Positions 1 through 14,700 of a stretch of DNA of 64,000 bases are shown here, one piece after another (the first letter of the stretch is position 1; every line of letters starts with the position of its first letter). Under the pieces are notes generated by a model. That model did no database searches and was not told the DNA's origin. It saw only the letters and a program-made list of their open reading frames with translations. Origin of the DNA: Anthopleura xanthogrammica (Eukaryota > Cnidaria > Anthozoa > Actiniaria > Actiniidae); contig OZ025213.1 of NCBI GenBank assembly GCA_964019055.1, positions 5,309,292-5,373,291 on the forward strand, read 5' to 3'. A program made the position numbers and the translations under genes.

Positions 1-106
1 TGTAAATGTTGTTCATTCAGTGTTTCTTTTGTCATCCATCATTCATATTTAGTTGTATAATAATTTGATCTGAGAAAGAATTAAATTAAAATAAATATTT
101 TTCCAG

Positions 107-1479
107 GATGATTGCTGGTCTCCTAGTGTTTCAGTTGCTCACGATTGGCATCTTTGGTCTCAAAGAGAATGCTGCTGTTTCTGTACTGGTTCTCCCACTG
201 CCTGCCATCTCCGTGCTGTTCTTCACCTTTGTGCAGTTTTACCTTCTCCCTGCCTCAGCCTACCTGACCCAGGAGAAGGTTACTTCTGAAGAAGAACCTC
301 AGTTCCCAGGGGTAAGTCTTGTGAGAACAGTTTGAAAATGTTGTAATAACCAACTGAATAATCATCCACCCAACAAACCTTTACCCCTCCCCCCAACCAA
401 CAACTCACCAACTGACAACTCAACCCATTCAACCAAACATCAACCAAGTATCCATATTACCAACTGACAACCCACCCACCAATCCAAACAACCAACCATT
501 CACCATCAAACTGACAACTCAATCCATTCTACCTACTGATAACTCTAAGTACCCACATAACAAGCCAAGCATCCCATCAACTGATAACCACCAACCATCT
601 TACCAACCCACCAACCATCTTACCAACCCACCAACCATCTTACCAACCCACCAACCATCTTATCAACCCACCAACCATCTTACCAACCCACCAACCATCT
701 TACCAACCCACCAACCATCTTATCAACCCACCAACCATCTTACCAACCCACCAACCATCTTATCAACCCACCAACCATCTTACCAACCCACCAACCATCT
801 TACCAACCCACCAACCATCTTACCAACCCACCAACCATCTTACCAACCCACCAACCATCTTACCAACCCACCAACCATCTTACCAACCCACCAACCATCT
901 TACCAACCCACCAACCATCTTACCAACCCACCAACCATCTTACCAACCCACCAACCATCTTACCAACCCACCAACCATCTTACCAACCCACCAACCATCT
1001 TACCAACCCACCAACCATCTCACCAACCCACCAACCATCTCACCAACCCACCAACCATCTTACCAACCCACCAACCATCTTACCAACCCACCAACCATCT
1101 TACCAACCCACCAACCATCTTACCAACCCACCAACCATCCTACCAACCCACCAACCATCTTACCAACCCACCAACCATCTTACCAACCCACCAACCATCT
1201 TACCAACCCACCAACCATCTTACCAACCATCTTACCAACCCACCAACCATCTTACCAACTAGCAACCAAACTATTGGACCTTGGATTTTAATGTGACTCT
1301 TGGTTTTTATTCTTTAAAAGGAGATTGCCCAAAGCTACATTCGAAACTATGAGATGCCTCCAGAGCAAGCACCAGCTAGTGAACCATTGGAGTCTGAAGA
1401 CCATGGAAGCGAAGGCGCCAAACTGATCTCCAAGCCGGCACACTCCTCAAAGGAAGAAAGACTTGATACTCACGTCTAA
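107..1479 (+). CDS. OSCA/CSC1-type mechanosensitive channel, C-terminal part (gene 1, partial)
   Basis: Two coding exons are visible, 107-311 and 1321-1479 (TAA stop at 1477-1479); the rest lies left of the window. The first exon follows an AG acceptor at 105-106 and ends at a GTAAGT donor (312). It starts in phase 2 and encodes a hydrophobic hairpin, with residues such as LLTIGIFGLKE and a second helix ending FVQFYLLPASAY. The second exon encodes a charged cytoplasmic tail beginning EIAQSYIRNYEMPPE, giving 120 visible residues in all. The pattern, the exon phases and the Q-x-YIRN tail motif match the end of the second channel gene at 55-64 kb. This family (RSN1_7TM/DUF221, TMEM63/OSCA superfamily) forms membrane cation channels opened by membrane tension or osmotic stress. 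The function is inferred from the family; the paralogy is seen directly. The intron carries a 20-bp minisatellite. Confidence 0.85.
590..1257. repeat. 20-bp minisatellite, about 33 copies
   Basis: The unit CCAACCATCTTACCAACCCA is repeated almost perfectly, with only T/C changes (TATCAA, CACCAA) between copies. It lies wholly inside the last intron of the channel gene. It is preceded at 360-590 by a degenerate, older-looking field of CCAACCA/CAACTGACAAC words from which it probably expanded. There are no unique spacers, so it is not a CRISPR array. Confidence 0.97.
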
Positions 1480-2780
1480 GATAGATGCTACCTACAGCTA
1501 GAGAAAAGAATCATCTAGAATTGTGAGGATTGGTTTTTAGGTATAGCTGCTTAAAAATAATCATATCAAGAGAAACAAGAGTGAACTTTTTTGATGATAA
1601 TTTTCATTAAAAAGTGAATGAACAGTCTACTTTTTAATGAAAATAATTAGTAAAAATCATGGAATTTGAAAATGTAACCAAGAAACGGATTGTACGAAGA
1701 GTATTGTAAAAGTTTTTTAGTTGTGTGAAGTGTGGTGTTTAATTGAGAATGTCATAGGATTCATCATTCATTACCATCAAGAGAGATGGCTGCCTTTTCA
1801 CTGTGTGAGATTAATGAAAATGCTCACACTAAGAAGTCCTGGCTATGTAAAACCTTAGTGACATTTCAGCTGCAAAGGGAGTTCTTGAATTTCCAGTTGA
1901 CAGGACATTAGTGCAGTGTTGCTGATTTAAGTTGTTACCCTCAGAAATGTTCTAAACTAAACATAACATAGCACAGTAAGAAACACATATAAATGTTGAT
2001 TAAATAAGTAAAAGTACATCATAGAAGAGATGCTCCAGTAGAGTATTAGTCTAACTATATTAGCACTGTTAAGATATAGAAAACCTAGCGCTTTGAAATT
2101 AGCCTTTATGGAATTGTATAAATGTGTTGCATTATGGGGCTGTTTTGAGGGATGCGTCATCGTTCAGTTGGCATTTTATGCATAAAGAAAAGAAAGAAAT
2201 TCAAAAATTGTCATAACAGTTATGAATTCCTATCAATTTTCAATAACAGCAAGCAAAAAATATGCCATGTAAGTATGAAAGCGGGCCTAAAACAGCCCTA
2301 TCATGCAACATGTTTTGCAATTCCAGAAAGGCCAATATGAAAACACCTTTAGTATTATTTAAATACTTTTTTGTAAGCTTAACTAGTGTGAGCTCTATTA
2401 GAAATTAGGTTTGTATTCATGCTAGGATAAAAATATAAGTAATATAGCTATAAAATAAAAAGTATTTAAAAATTAATATTAACACTAAGCCTCGACTAAC
2501 AAAGCCTTAACTAACAAAGCCTCATGAAAACATTTACAAAACATGAGAGCTTTCATAGGCCTCTATTTTTTAATTTAGTTTTAAGTTTAGAGTTGTAATC
2601 CAATATGTATCCTAATTAAGATCACCGTGATAAATAAAGTTGTTCACAATCTTTATAATTTTTTCATATTTCCACTTTTGACACCCATCACATGAGAGCC
2701 AAAAAACTAGCAGTTTTCACACATTTTCTACTCTGATGAATTATCATAGTAGATAGTTTTTGGCTATTTGTTTTTCCGCA
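1480..2780. other. Non-coding: 3' flank of gene 1
   Basis: This AT-rich stretch follows the stop codon of the channel gene and presumably holds its 3' UTR. A short hairpin (stem about 15 bp, ACTTTTTAATGAAAA type) lies at about 1599-1645. Candidate AATAAA signals include 2454-2459, but none is clearly the used one. Short open frames here have no recognisable content. Confidence 0.5.
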
Positions 2781-5700
2781 AAAGGCTATAGCCCATGGTT
2801 TTAGTTGATTCTGGTTCATTATCACACCTTTTGAAAAATTATACACTATTTATGAAGGATGCAAAATATGTCATCTTTGGCCATTTTTGAGCAAAAACCA
2901 TGGGCTATAGCCCACAGTTTTGGTTGATTCTGGTCCATTTTCAAATATTTGTAAAAATTATAAATTATTTATAAAGGTTGCAAAATAGGTCATTTTTGGC
3001 CATTTTTGAGCAAAAACCATAGGCTATAGCCCTCGGTTTTCATTGATTTTGGTTCATTTTCACACCTTTTGAAAAATTATACATTACTTATGAAGGATGC
3101 AAAATAGGTCATCTTTGGCCATTTTTGAGCAAAAACCATGGGCTATAGCCCACGGTTTTGGTTGATTCTGGTCCATTTTCAAATATTTTGAAAAATTATA
3201 CATTATTTTAAAGGATGCACAATAGGTCATTTTTGGCCATTTTTGAGCAAAAAGCATTGGCTATAGCCCACCTTGATTTTGGTTCAATTTCACATCTTTT
3301 GAAAAATTATACATTATTTATAAAGGATGGAAAGTAGGTCATTTTTGGCCATTTTTGAGCGAAAACCATGGGCTATAGTCCATGGTGTTAGTTGATTCTG
3401 GTTCATTTTCACACCTTTTGAAAAATTATAATTATTTATGAAGGATGCAAAATAGGTCATTTTTGGCCATTTTTGAGCAAAAACCATGGGCTATAGTCCA
3501 TGGTTTTAGATGATTCTGGTTCATTTTCACACCTTTTGAAAAATTATACATTATTTATGAAGGATGCAAAATAGCTCATTTTTGGCCAGTTTTGAGTAAA
3601 AAGATTGGGCTATAGTCCACAGTTTTGGTTGATTCTGGTTCATTTTCACACCTTTTGAAAAATTATACATTATTTATGAAGGATGCAAAATAGGTCATTT
3701 TTGAGCAAAAACCATGGGCTATAGTCCATGGTGTTAGTTGATTCTGGTTCATTTTCACACCTTTTGAAAAAATATAATTATTTATGAAGGATGCAAAATA
3801 GGTCATTTTTGGCCATTTTTTAGCAAAAACCATGGGCTATAGTCCATGGTTTTAGATGATTCTGGTTCATTTTCACACCTTTTGAAAAATTATACATTAT
3901 TTATGAAGAATGCAAAATAGCTCATTTTTGGCCAGTTTTGAGTAAAAAGATTGGGCTATAGTCCACAGTTTTGGTTGATTCTGGTTCATTTTCACACCTT
4001 TTGAAAAATTATACATTATTTATGAAGGATGCAAAATAGGTTATTTTTGGCCATTTTTGAGCAAAAACCATTGGCTATAGTCCATAGTTTTAGTTGATTC
4101 TGGTTCATTTTCACACTTTTTGAAAAGTTATACATTACTTATGAAGGATGCAAAATAGGTCATTTTTGGCCATTTTTGAGCAAAAAGCATGGGCTATAGC
4201 CCACCTTGATTTTGGTTCAATTTCACATCTTTTGAAAAATTATACATTATTTCTAAAGGATGGAAAAAAGGTCATTTTTGGCCATTTTTGAGCGAAAACC
4301 ATGGGCTATAGTCCATGGTGTTAGTTGATTCTGGTTCATTTTCACACCTTTTGAAAAATTATAAATATTTATGAAGGATGCAAAATAGGTCATTTTTGGC
4401 CATTTTTGAGCAAAAACCATGGGCTATAGTCCATGGTTTTAGATGATTCTGGTTCATTTTCACACCTTTTGAAAAATTATACATAATATTTATGAAGGAT
4501 GTAAAATAGGTCATTTTTTGCCATTTTTGAGCAAAAACCATGGGCTATAGTCCATGATTTTAGTTGATTGTGGTTCATTTCCACACCTTTTGAAAAATTA
4601 TACATTATTTATGAAGGATGCAAAATAGGTCATTTTTGGCCATTTTTGGGCAAAAAGCATTGGCTATAGTCCATGATTTTAGTTGATTGTGGTTCATTTT
4701 CACACCTTTTGAAAAATTTTACATTATTTATAAAGGATGCACAATAGGTCATTTTTGGCCATTTTTGGGCAAAAACCATGGGCTATAGTCCATGGTTTTA
4801 GATGATTCTGGTTCATTTTCACACCTTTTGAAAAATTATACATTATTTATGAAGGATGCAAAATAGGTCATTTTTGGCCATTGATGAGCGAAAAGCATTG
4901 GCTATAGCCCTCGGTTTTGGTTGATTGTGGTTCATTTTCACACCTTTCGAAAAATTTTACATTATTTATAAAGGATGCACAATAGGTCATTTTTGGCCAT
5001 TTTTGGGCAAAAACCATGGGCTATAGTCCATGATTTTAGTTGATTCTGGTTCATTTTCACACCTTTTGAAAAATTATACATTATTTATGAAGGATGCAAA
5101 ATAGGTTATTTTTGGCCATTTTTGAGCAAAAACCATTGGCTATAGTCCATAGTTTTAGTTGATTCTGGTTCATTTTCACACTTTTTGAAAAGTTATACAT
5201 TACTTATGAAGGATGCAAAATAGGTCATTTTTGGCCATTTTTGAGCAAAAAGCATGGGCTATAGCCCACCTTGATTTTGGTTCAATTTCACATCTTTTGA
5301 AAAATTATACATTATTTCTAAAGGATGGAAAAAAGGTCATTTTTGGCCATTTTTGAGCGAAAACCATGGGCTATAGTCCATGGTGTTAGTTGATTCTGGT
5401 TCATTTTCACACCTTTTGAAAAATTATAAATATTTATGAAGGATGCAAAATAGGTCATTTTTGGCCATTTTTGAGCAAAAACCATGGGCTATAGTCCATG
5501 GTTTTAGATGATTCTGGTTCATTTTCACACCTTTTGAAAAATTATACATAATATTTATGAAGGATGTAAAATAGGTCATTTTTTGCCATTTTTGAGCAAA
5601 AACCATGGGCTATAGTCCATGATTTTAGTTGATTGTGGTTCATTTCCACACCTTTTGAAAAATTATACATTATTTATGAAGGATGCAAAATAGGTCATTT

Positions 5701-8700
5701 TTGGCCATTTTTGGGCAAAAAGCATTGGCTATAGTCCATGATTTTAGTTGATTGTGGTTCATTTTCACACCTTTTGAAAAATTTTACATTATTTATAAAG
5801 GATGCACAATAGGTCATTTTTGGCCATTTTTGGGCAAAAACCATGGGCTATAGTCCATGGTTTTAGATGATTCTGGTTCATTTTCACACCTTTTGAAAAA
5901 TTATACATTATTTATGAAGGATGCAAAATAGGTCATTTTTGGCCATTGATGAGCGAAAAGCATTGGCTATAGCCCTCGGTTTTGGTTGATTGTGGTTCAT
6001 TTTCACACCTTTCGAAAAATTTTACATTATTTATAAAGGATGCACAATAGGTCATTTTTGGCCATTTTTGGGCAAAAACCATGGGCTATAGTCCATGATT
6101 TTAGTTGATTCTGGTTCATTTTCACACCTTTTGAAAAATTATACATTATTTATGAAGGATGCAAAATAGGTCATTTTTGGCCGTTTTTGGGCAAAAACCA
6201 TGGGCTATAGTCCATGATTTTAGTTGATTCTGGTTCATTTTCACATCTTTTGAAAAATTATACATTATTTATAAAGGATGGAAAATAGGTCATTTTTGGC
6301 CATTATTGAGCGAAAACCATGGGCTATAGTCCATGGTGTTAGTTGATTCTGGTTCATTTTCACACCTTTTGAAAAATTATACATTATTTATAAAGGATGC
6401 AAAATAGGTCATTTTTGAGCAAAAACCATGGGCTATAGTCCATGGTTTTAGATGATTCGTGTTCATTTTCACACCTTTTGAAAAATTATACATTATTTAT
6501 GAAGGATGCAAAATAGGTCATTTTTGGCCATTTTTGGGCAAAAACCATGGGCTATAGTCCATGATTTTAGTTGATTCTGGTTCATTTTCACACCTTTTGA
6601 AAAATTATACATTATTTATAAAGGATGCAAAATAGGTCATTTTTGAGCAAAAACCATGGGCTATAGTCCATGGTTTTAGTTGATTCTGGTTCATTTTCAC
6701 ACCTTTTGAAAAATTATACATTATTTATGAAGGATGCAAAATAGGTCATTTTTGGCCATTTTTGGGCAAAAACCATGGGCTATAGTCCATGGTGTTAGTT
6801 GATTCTGGTTCATTTTCACACCTTTTGAAAAATTATACATTATTTATAAAGGATGCACAATAGGTCATTTTTTGCCATTTTTGAGCAAAAACCATGGGCT
6901 ATAGTCCATGGTTTTAGATGATTCTGGTTCATTTTCACACCTTTTGAAAAATTATACATAATATTTATGAAGGATGTAAAATAGGTCATTTTTTGCCATT
7001 TTTGAGCAAAAACCATGGGCTATAGTCCATGATTTTAGTTGATTGTGGTTCATTTCCACACCTTTTGAAAAATTATACATTATTTATGAAGGATGCAAAA
7101 TAGGTCATTTTTGGCCATTTTTGGGCAAAAAGCATTGGCTATAGTCCATGATTTTAGTTGATTGTGGTTCATTTTCACACCTTTTGAAAAATTTTACATT
7201 ATTTATAAAGGATGCACAATAGGTCATTTTTGGCCATTTTTGGGCAAAAACCATGGGCTATAGTCCATGGTTTTAGATGATTCTGGTTCATTTTCACACC
7301 TTTTGAAAAATTATACATTATTTATGAAGAATGCAAAATAGCTCATTTTTGGCCAGTTTTGAGTAAAAAGATTGGGCTATAGTCCACAGTTTTGGTTGAT
7401 TCTGGTTCATTTTCACACCTTTTGAAAAATTATACATTATTTATGAAGGATGCAAAATAGGTTATTTTTGGCCATTTTTGAGCAAAAACCATTGGCTATA
7501 GTCCATAGTTTTAGTTGATTCTGGTTCATTTTCACACTTTTTGAAAAGTTATACATTACTTATGAAGGATGCAAAATAGGTCATTTTTGGCCATTTTTGA
7601 GCAAAAAGCATGGGCTATAGCCCACCTTGATTTTGGTTCAATTTCACATCTTTTGAAAAATTATACATTATTTCTAAAGGATGGAAAAAAGGTCATTTTT
7701 GGCCATTTTTGAGCGAAAACCATGGGCTATAGTCCATGGTGTTAGTTGATTCTGGTTCATTTTCACACCTTTTGAAAAATTATAAATATTTATGAAGGAT
7801 GCAAAATAGGTCATTTTTGGCCATTTTTGAGCAAAAACCATGGGCTATAGTCCATGGTTTTAGATGATTCTGGTTCATTTTCACACCTTTTGAAAAATTA
7901 TACATAATATTTATGAAGGATGTAAAATAGGTCATTTTTTGCCATTTTTGAGCAAAAACCATGGGCTATAGTCCATGATTTTAGTTGATTGTGGTTCATT
8001 TCCACACCTTTTGAAAAATTATACATTATTTATGAAGGATGCAAAATAGGTCATTTTTGGCCATTTTTGGGCAAAAAGCATTGGCTATAGTCCATGATTT
8101 TAGTTGATTGTGGTTCATTTTCACACCTTTTGAAAAATTTTACATTATTTATAAAGGATGCACAATAGGTCATTTTTGGCCATTTTTGGGCAAAAACCAT
8201 GGGCTATAGTCCATGGTTTTAGATGATTCTGGTTCATTTTCACACCTTTTGAAAAATTATACATTATTTATGAAGGATGCAAAATAGGTCATTTTTGGCC
8301 ATTGATGAGCGAAAAGCATTGGCTATAGCCCTCGGTTTTGGTTGATTGTGGTTCATTTTCACACCTTTCGAAAAATTTTACATTATTTATAAAGGATGCA
8401 CAATAGGTCATTTTTGGCCATTTTTGGGCAAAAACCATGGGCTATAGTCCATGATTTTAGTTGATTCTGGTTCATTTTCACACCTTTTGAAAAATTATAC
8501 ATTATTTATGAAGGATGCAAAATAGGTTATTTTTGGCCATTTTTGAGCAAAAACCATTGGCTATAGTCCATAGTTTTAGTTGATTCTGGTTCATTTTCAC
8601 ACTTTTTGAAAAGTTATACATTACTTATGAAGGATGCAAAATAGGTCATTTTTGGCCATTTTTGAGCAAAAAGCATGGGCTATAGCCCACCTTGATTTTG

Positions 8701-11700
8701 GTTCAATTTCACATCTTTTGAAAAATTATACATTATTTCTAAAGGATGGAAAAAAGGTCATTTTTGGCCATTTTTGAGCGAAAACCATGGGCTATAGTCC
8801 ATGGTGTTAGTTGATTCTGGTTCATTTTCACACCTTTTGAAAAATTATAAATATTTATGAAGGATGCAAAATAGGTCATTTTTGGCCATTTTTGAGCAAA
8901 AACCATGGGCTATAGTCCATGGTTTTAGATGATTCTGGTTCATTTTCACACCTTTTGAAAAATTATACATAATATTTATGAAGGATGTAAAATAGGTCAT
9001 TTTTTGCCATTTTTGAGCAAAAACCATGGGCTATAGTCCATGATTTTAGTTGATTGTGGTTCATTTCCACACCTTTTGAAAAATTATACATTATTTATGA
9101 AGGATGCACAATAGGTCATTTTTTGCCATTTTTGAGCAAAAACCATGGGCTATAGTCCATGGTTTTAGATGATTCTGGTTCATTTTCACACCTTTTGAAA
9201 AATTATACATAATATTTATGAAGGATGTAAAATAGGTCATTTTTTGCCATTTTTGAGCAAAAACCATGGGCTATAGTCCATGATTTTAGTTGATTGTGGT
9301 TCATTTCCACACCTTTTGAAAAATTATACATTATTTATGAAGGATGCAAAATAGGTCATTTTTGGCCATTTTTGGGCAAAAAGCATTGGCTATAGTCCAT
9401 GATTTTAGTTGATTGTGGTTCATTTTCACACCTTTTGAAAAATTTTACATTATTTATAAAGGATGCACAATAGGTCATTTTTGGCCATTTTTGGGCAAAA
9501 ACCATGGGCTATAGTCCATGGTTTTAGATGATTCTGGTTCATTTTCACACCTTTTGAAAAATTATACATTATTTATGAAGAATGCAAAATAGCTCATTTT
9601 TGGCCAGTTTTGAGTAAAAAGATTGGGCTATAGTCCACAGTTTTGGTTGATTCTGGTTCATTTTCACACCTTTTGAAAAATTATACATTATTTATGAAGG
9701 ATGCAAAATAGGTTATTTTTGGCCATTTTTGAGCAAAAACCATTGGCTATAGTCCATAGTTTTAGTTGATTCTGGTTCATTTTCACACTTTTTGAAAAGT
9801 TATACATTACTTATGAAGGATGCAAAATAGGTCATTTTTGGCCATTTTTGAGCAAAAAGCATGGGCTATAGCCCACCTTGATTTTGGTTCAATTTCACAT
9901 CTTTTGAAAAATTATACATTATTTCTAAAGGATGGAAAAAAGGTCATTTTTGGCCATTTTTGAGCGAAAACCATGGGCTATAGTCCATGGTGTTAGTTGA
10001 TTCTGGTTCATTTTCACACCTTTTGAAAAATTATAAATATTTATGAAGGATGCAAAATAGGTCATTTTTGGCCATTTTTGAGCAAAAACCATGGGCTATA
10101 GTCCATGGTTTTAGATGATTCTGGTTCATTTTCACACCTTTTGAAAAATTATACATAATATTTATGAAGGATGTAAAATAGGTCATTTTTTGCCATTTTT
10201 GAGCAAAAACCATGGGCTATAGTCCATGATTTTAGTTGATTGTGGTTCATTTCCACACCTTTTGAAAAATTATACATTATTTATGAAGGATGCAAAATAG
10301 GTCATTTTTGGCCATTTTTGGGCAAAAAGCATTGGCTATAGTCCATGATTTTAGTTGATTGTGGTTCATTTTCACACCTTTTGAAAAATTTTACATTATT
10401 TATAAAGGATGCACAATAGGTCATTTTTGGCCATTTTTGGGCAAAAACCATGGGCTATAGTCCATGGTTTTAGATGATTCTGGTTCATTTTCACACCTTT
10501 TGAAAAATTATACATTATTTATGAAGGATGCAAAATAGGTCATTTTTGGCCATTGATGAGCGAAAAGCATTGGCTATAGCCCTCGGTTTTGGTTGATTGT
10601 GGTTCATTTTCACACCTTTCGAAAAATTTTACATTATTTATAAAGGATGCACAATAGGTCATTTTTGGCCATTTTTGGGCAAAAACCATGGGCTATAGTC
10701 CATGATTTTAGTTGATTCTGGTTCATTTTCACACCTTTTGAAAAATTATACATTATTTATGAAGGATGCAAAATAGGTTATTTTTGGCCATTTTTGAGCA
10801 AAAACCATTGGCTATAGTCCATAGTTTTAGTTGATTCTGGTTCATTTTCACACTTTTTGAAAAGTTATACATTACTTATGAAGGATGCAAAATAGGTCAT
10901 TTTTGGCCATTTTTGAGCAAAAAGCATGGGCTATAGCCCACCTTGATTTTGGTTCAATTTCACATCTTTTGAAAAATTATACATTATTTCTAAAGGATGG
11001 AAAAAAGGTCATTTTTGGCCATTTTTGAGCGAAAACCATGGGCTATAGTCCATGGTGTTAGTTGATTCTGGTTCATTTTCACACCTTTTGAAAAATTATA
11101 AATATTTATGAAGGATGCAAAATAGGTCATTTTTGGCCATTTTTGAGCAAAAACCATGGGCTATAGTCCATGGTTTTAGATGATTCTGGTTCATTTTCAC
11201 ACCTTTTGAAAAATTATACATAATATTTATGAAGGATGTAAAATAGGTCATTTTTTGCCATTTTTGAGCAAAAACCATGGGCTATAGTCCATGATTTTAG
11301 TTGATTGTGGTTCATTTCCACACCTTTTGAAAAATTATACATTATTTATGAAGGATGCAAAATAGGTCATTTTTGGCCATTTTTGGGCAAAAAGCATTGG
11401 CTATAGTCCATGATTTTAGTTGATTGTGGTTCATTTTCACACCTTTTGAAAAATTTTACATTATTTATAAAGGATGCACAATAGGTCATTTTTGGCCATT
11501 TTTGGGCAAAAACCATGGGCTATAGTCCATGGTTTTAGATGATTCTGGTTCATTTTCACACCTTTTGAAAAATTATACATTATTTATGAAGGATGCAAAA
11601 TAGGTCATTTTTGGCCATTGATGAGCGAAAAGCATTGGCTATAGCCCTCGGTTTTGGTTGATTGTGGTTCATTTTCACACCTTTCGAAAAATTTTACATT

Positions 11701-14700
11701 ATTTATAAAGGATGCACAATAGGTCATTTTTGGCCATTTTTGGGCAAAAACCATGGGCTATAGTCCATGATTTTAGTTGATTCTGGTTCATTTTCACACC
11801 TTTTGAAAAATTATACATTATTTATGAAGGATGCAAAATAGGTCATTTTTGGCCGTTTTTGGGCAAAAACCATGGGCTATAGTCCATGATTTTAGTTGAT
11901 TCTGGTTCATTTTCACATCTTTTGAAAAATTATACATTATTTATAAAGGATGGAAAATAGGTCATTTTTGGCCATTATTGAGCGAAAACCATGGGCTATA
12001 GTCCATGGTGTTAGTTGATTCTGGTTCATTTTCACACCTTTTGAAAAATTATACATTATTTATAAAGGATGCAAAATAGGTCATTTTTGAGCAAAAACCA
12101 TGGGCTATAGTCCATGGTTTTAGATGATTCGTGTTCATTTTCACACCTTTTGAAAAATTATACATTATTTATGAAGGATGCAAAATAGGTCATTTTTGGC
12201 CATTTTTGGGCAAAAACCATGGGCTATAGTCCATGATTTTAGTTGATTCTGGTTCATTTTCACACCTTTTGAAAAATTATACATTATTTATAAAGGATGC
12301 AAAATAGGTCATTTTTGAGCAAAAACCATGGGCTATAGTCCATGGTTTTAGTTGATTCTGGTTCATTTTCACACCTTTTGAAAAATTATACATTATTTAT
12401 GAAGGATGCAAAATAGGTCATTTTTGGCCATTTTTGGGCAAAAACCATGGGCTATAGTCCATGGTGTTAGTTGATTCTGGTTCATTTTCACACCTTTTGA
12501 AAAATTATACATTATTTATAAAGGATGCAAAATAGGTCATTTTTGAGCAAAAACCATGGGCTATAGTCCATGGTTTTAGATGATTCGTGTTCATTTTCAC
12601 ACCTTTTGAAAAATTATACATTATTTATGAAGGATGCAAAATAGGTCATTTTTGGCCATTTTTGGGCAAAAAGCATTGGCTATAGTCCATGATTTTAGTT
12701 GATTGTGGTTCATTTTCACACCTTTTGAAAAATTTTACATTATTTATAAAGGATGCACAATAGGTCATTTTTGGCCATTTTTGGGCAAAAACCATGGGCT
12801 ATAGTCCATGGTTTTAGATGATTCTGGTTCATTTTCACACCTTTTGAAAAATTATACATTATTTATGAAGGATGCAAAATAGGTCATTTTTGGCCATTGA
12901 TGAGCGAAAAGCATTGGCTATAGCCCTCGGTTTTGGTTGATTGTGGTTCATTTTCACACCTTTCGAAAAATTATACATTATTTATGAAGGATGCAAAATA
13001 GGTCATTTTTGGCCGTTTTTGGGCAAAAACCATGGGCTATAGTCCATGATTTTAGTTGATTCTGGTTCATTTTCACATCTTTTGAAAAATTATACATTAT
13101 TTATAAAGGATGGAAAATAGGTCATTTTTGGCCATTATTGAGCGAAAACCATGGGCTATAGTCCATGGTGTTAGTTGATTCTGGTTCATTTTCACACCTT
13201 TTGAAAAATTATACATTATTTATAAAGGATGCAAAATAGGTCATTTTTGAGCAAAAACCATGGGCTATAGTCCATGGTTTTAGATGATTCGTGTTCATTT
13301 TCACACCTTTTGAAAAATTATACATTATTTATGAAGGATGCAAAATAGGTCATTTTTGGCCATTTTTGGGCAAAAACCATGGGCTATAGTCCATGATTTT
13401 AGTTGATTCTGGTTCATTTTCACACCTTTTGAAAAATTATACATTATTTATAAAGGATGCAAAATAGGTCATTTTTGAGCAAAAACCATGGGCTATAGTC
13501 CATGGTTTTAGTTGATTCTGGTTCATTTTCACACCTTTTGAAAAATTATACATTATTTATGAAGGATGCAAAATAGGTCATTTTTGGCCATTTTTGGGCA
13601 AAAACCATGGGCTATAGTCCATGGTGTTAGTTGATTCTGGTTCATTTTCACACCTTTTGAAAAATTATACATTATTTATAAAGGATGCAAAATAGGTCAT
13701 TTTTGAGCAAAAACCATGGGCTATAGTCCATGGTTTTAGATGATTCGTGTTCATTTTCACACCTTTTGAAAAATTATACATTATTTATGAAGGATGCAAA
13801 ATAGGTCATTTTTGGCCATTTTTGGGCAAAAACCATGGGCTATAGTCCATGATTTTAGTTGATTCTGGTTCATTTTCACACCTTTTGAAAAATTATACAT
13901 TATTTATAAAGGATGCAAAATAGGTCATTTTTGAGCAAAAACCATGGGCTATAGTCCATGGTTTTAGTTGATTCTGGTTCATTTTCACACCTTTTGAAAA
14001 ATTATACATTATTTATGAAGGATGCAAAATAGGTCATTTTTGGCCATTTTTGGGCAAAAACCATGGGCTATAGTCCATGGTGTTAGTTGATTCTGGTTCA
14101 TTTTCACACCTTTTGAAAAATTATACATTATTTATAAAGGATGCAAAATAGGTCATTTTTGAGCAAAAACCATGGGCTATAGTCCATGGTTTTAGATGAT
14201 TCGTGTTCATTTTCACACCTTTTGAAAAATTATACATTATTTATGAAGGATGCAAAATAGGTCATTTTTGGCCATTTTTGGGCAAAAACCATGGGCTATA
14301 GTCCATGATTTTAGTTGATTCTGGTTCATTTTCACACCTTTTGAAAAATTATACATTATTTATGAAGGATGCAAAATAGGTCATTTTTGGCCATTTTTGG
14401 GCAAAAACCATGGGCTATAGTCCATGATTTTAGTTGATTCTGGTTCATTTTCACACCTTTTGAAAAATTATACATTATTGATGAAGGATGGAAAATAGGT
14501 CATTTTTGGCCATTTTTTAGCAAAAACCATGGGCTATAGTCCATGGTTTTAGATGATTCTGGTTCATTTTCACACCTTTTGAAAAATTATACATTATTTA
14601 TAAAGGATGCAAAATAGGTCATTTTTGAGCAAAAACCATGGGCTATAGTCCATGGTTTTAGTTGATTCTGGTTCATTTTCACACCTTTTGAAAAATTATA

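Noticed and set aside
590..1257. CRISPR-like regular repeat
   Set aside because: No unique spacers, and the genome is eukaryotic; it is a minisatellite.
4359..11278. Six identical 60-codon minus-strand frames
   Set aside because: They are satellite monomers in higher-order repeats, with no start context or homology; useful only as period markers.
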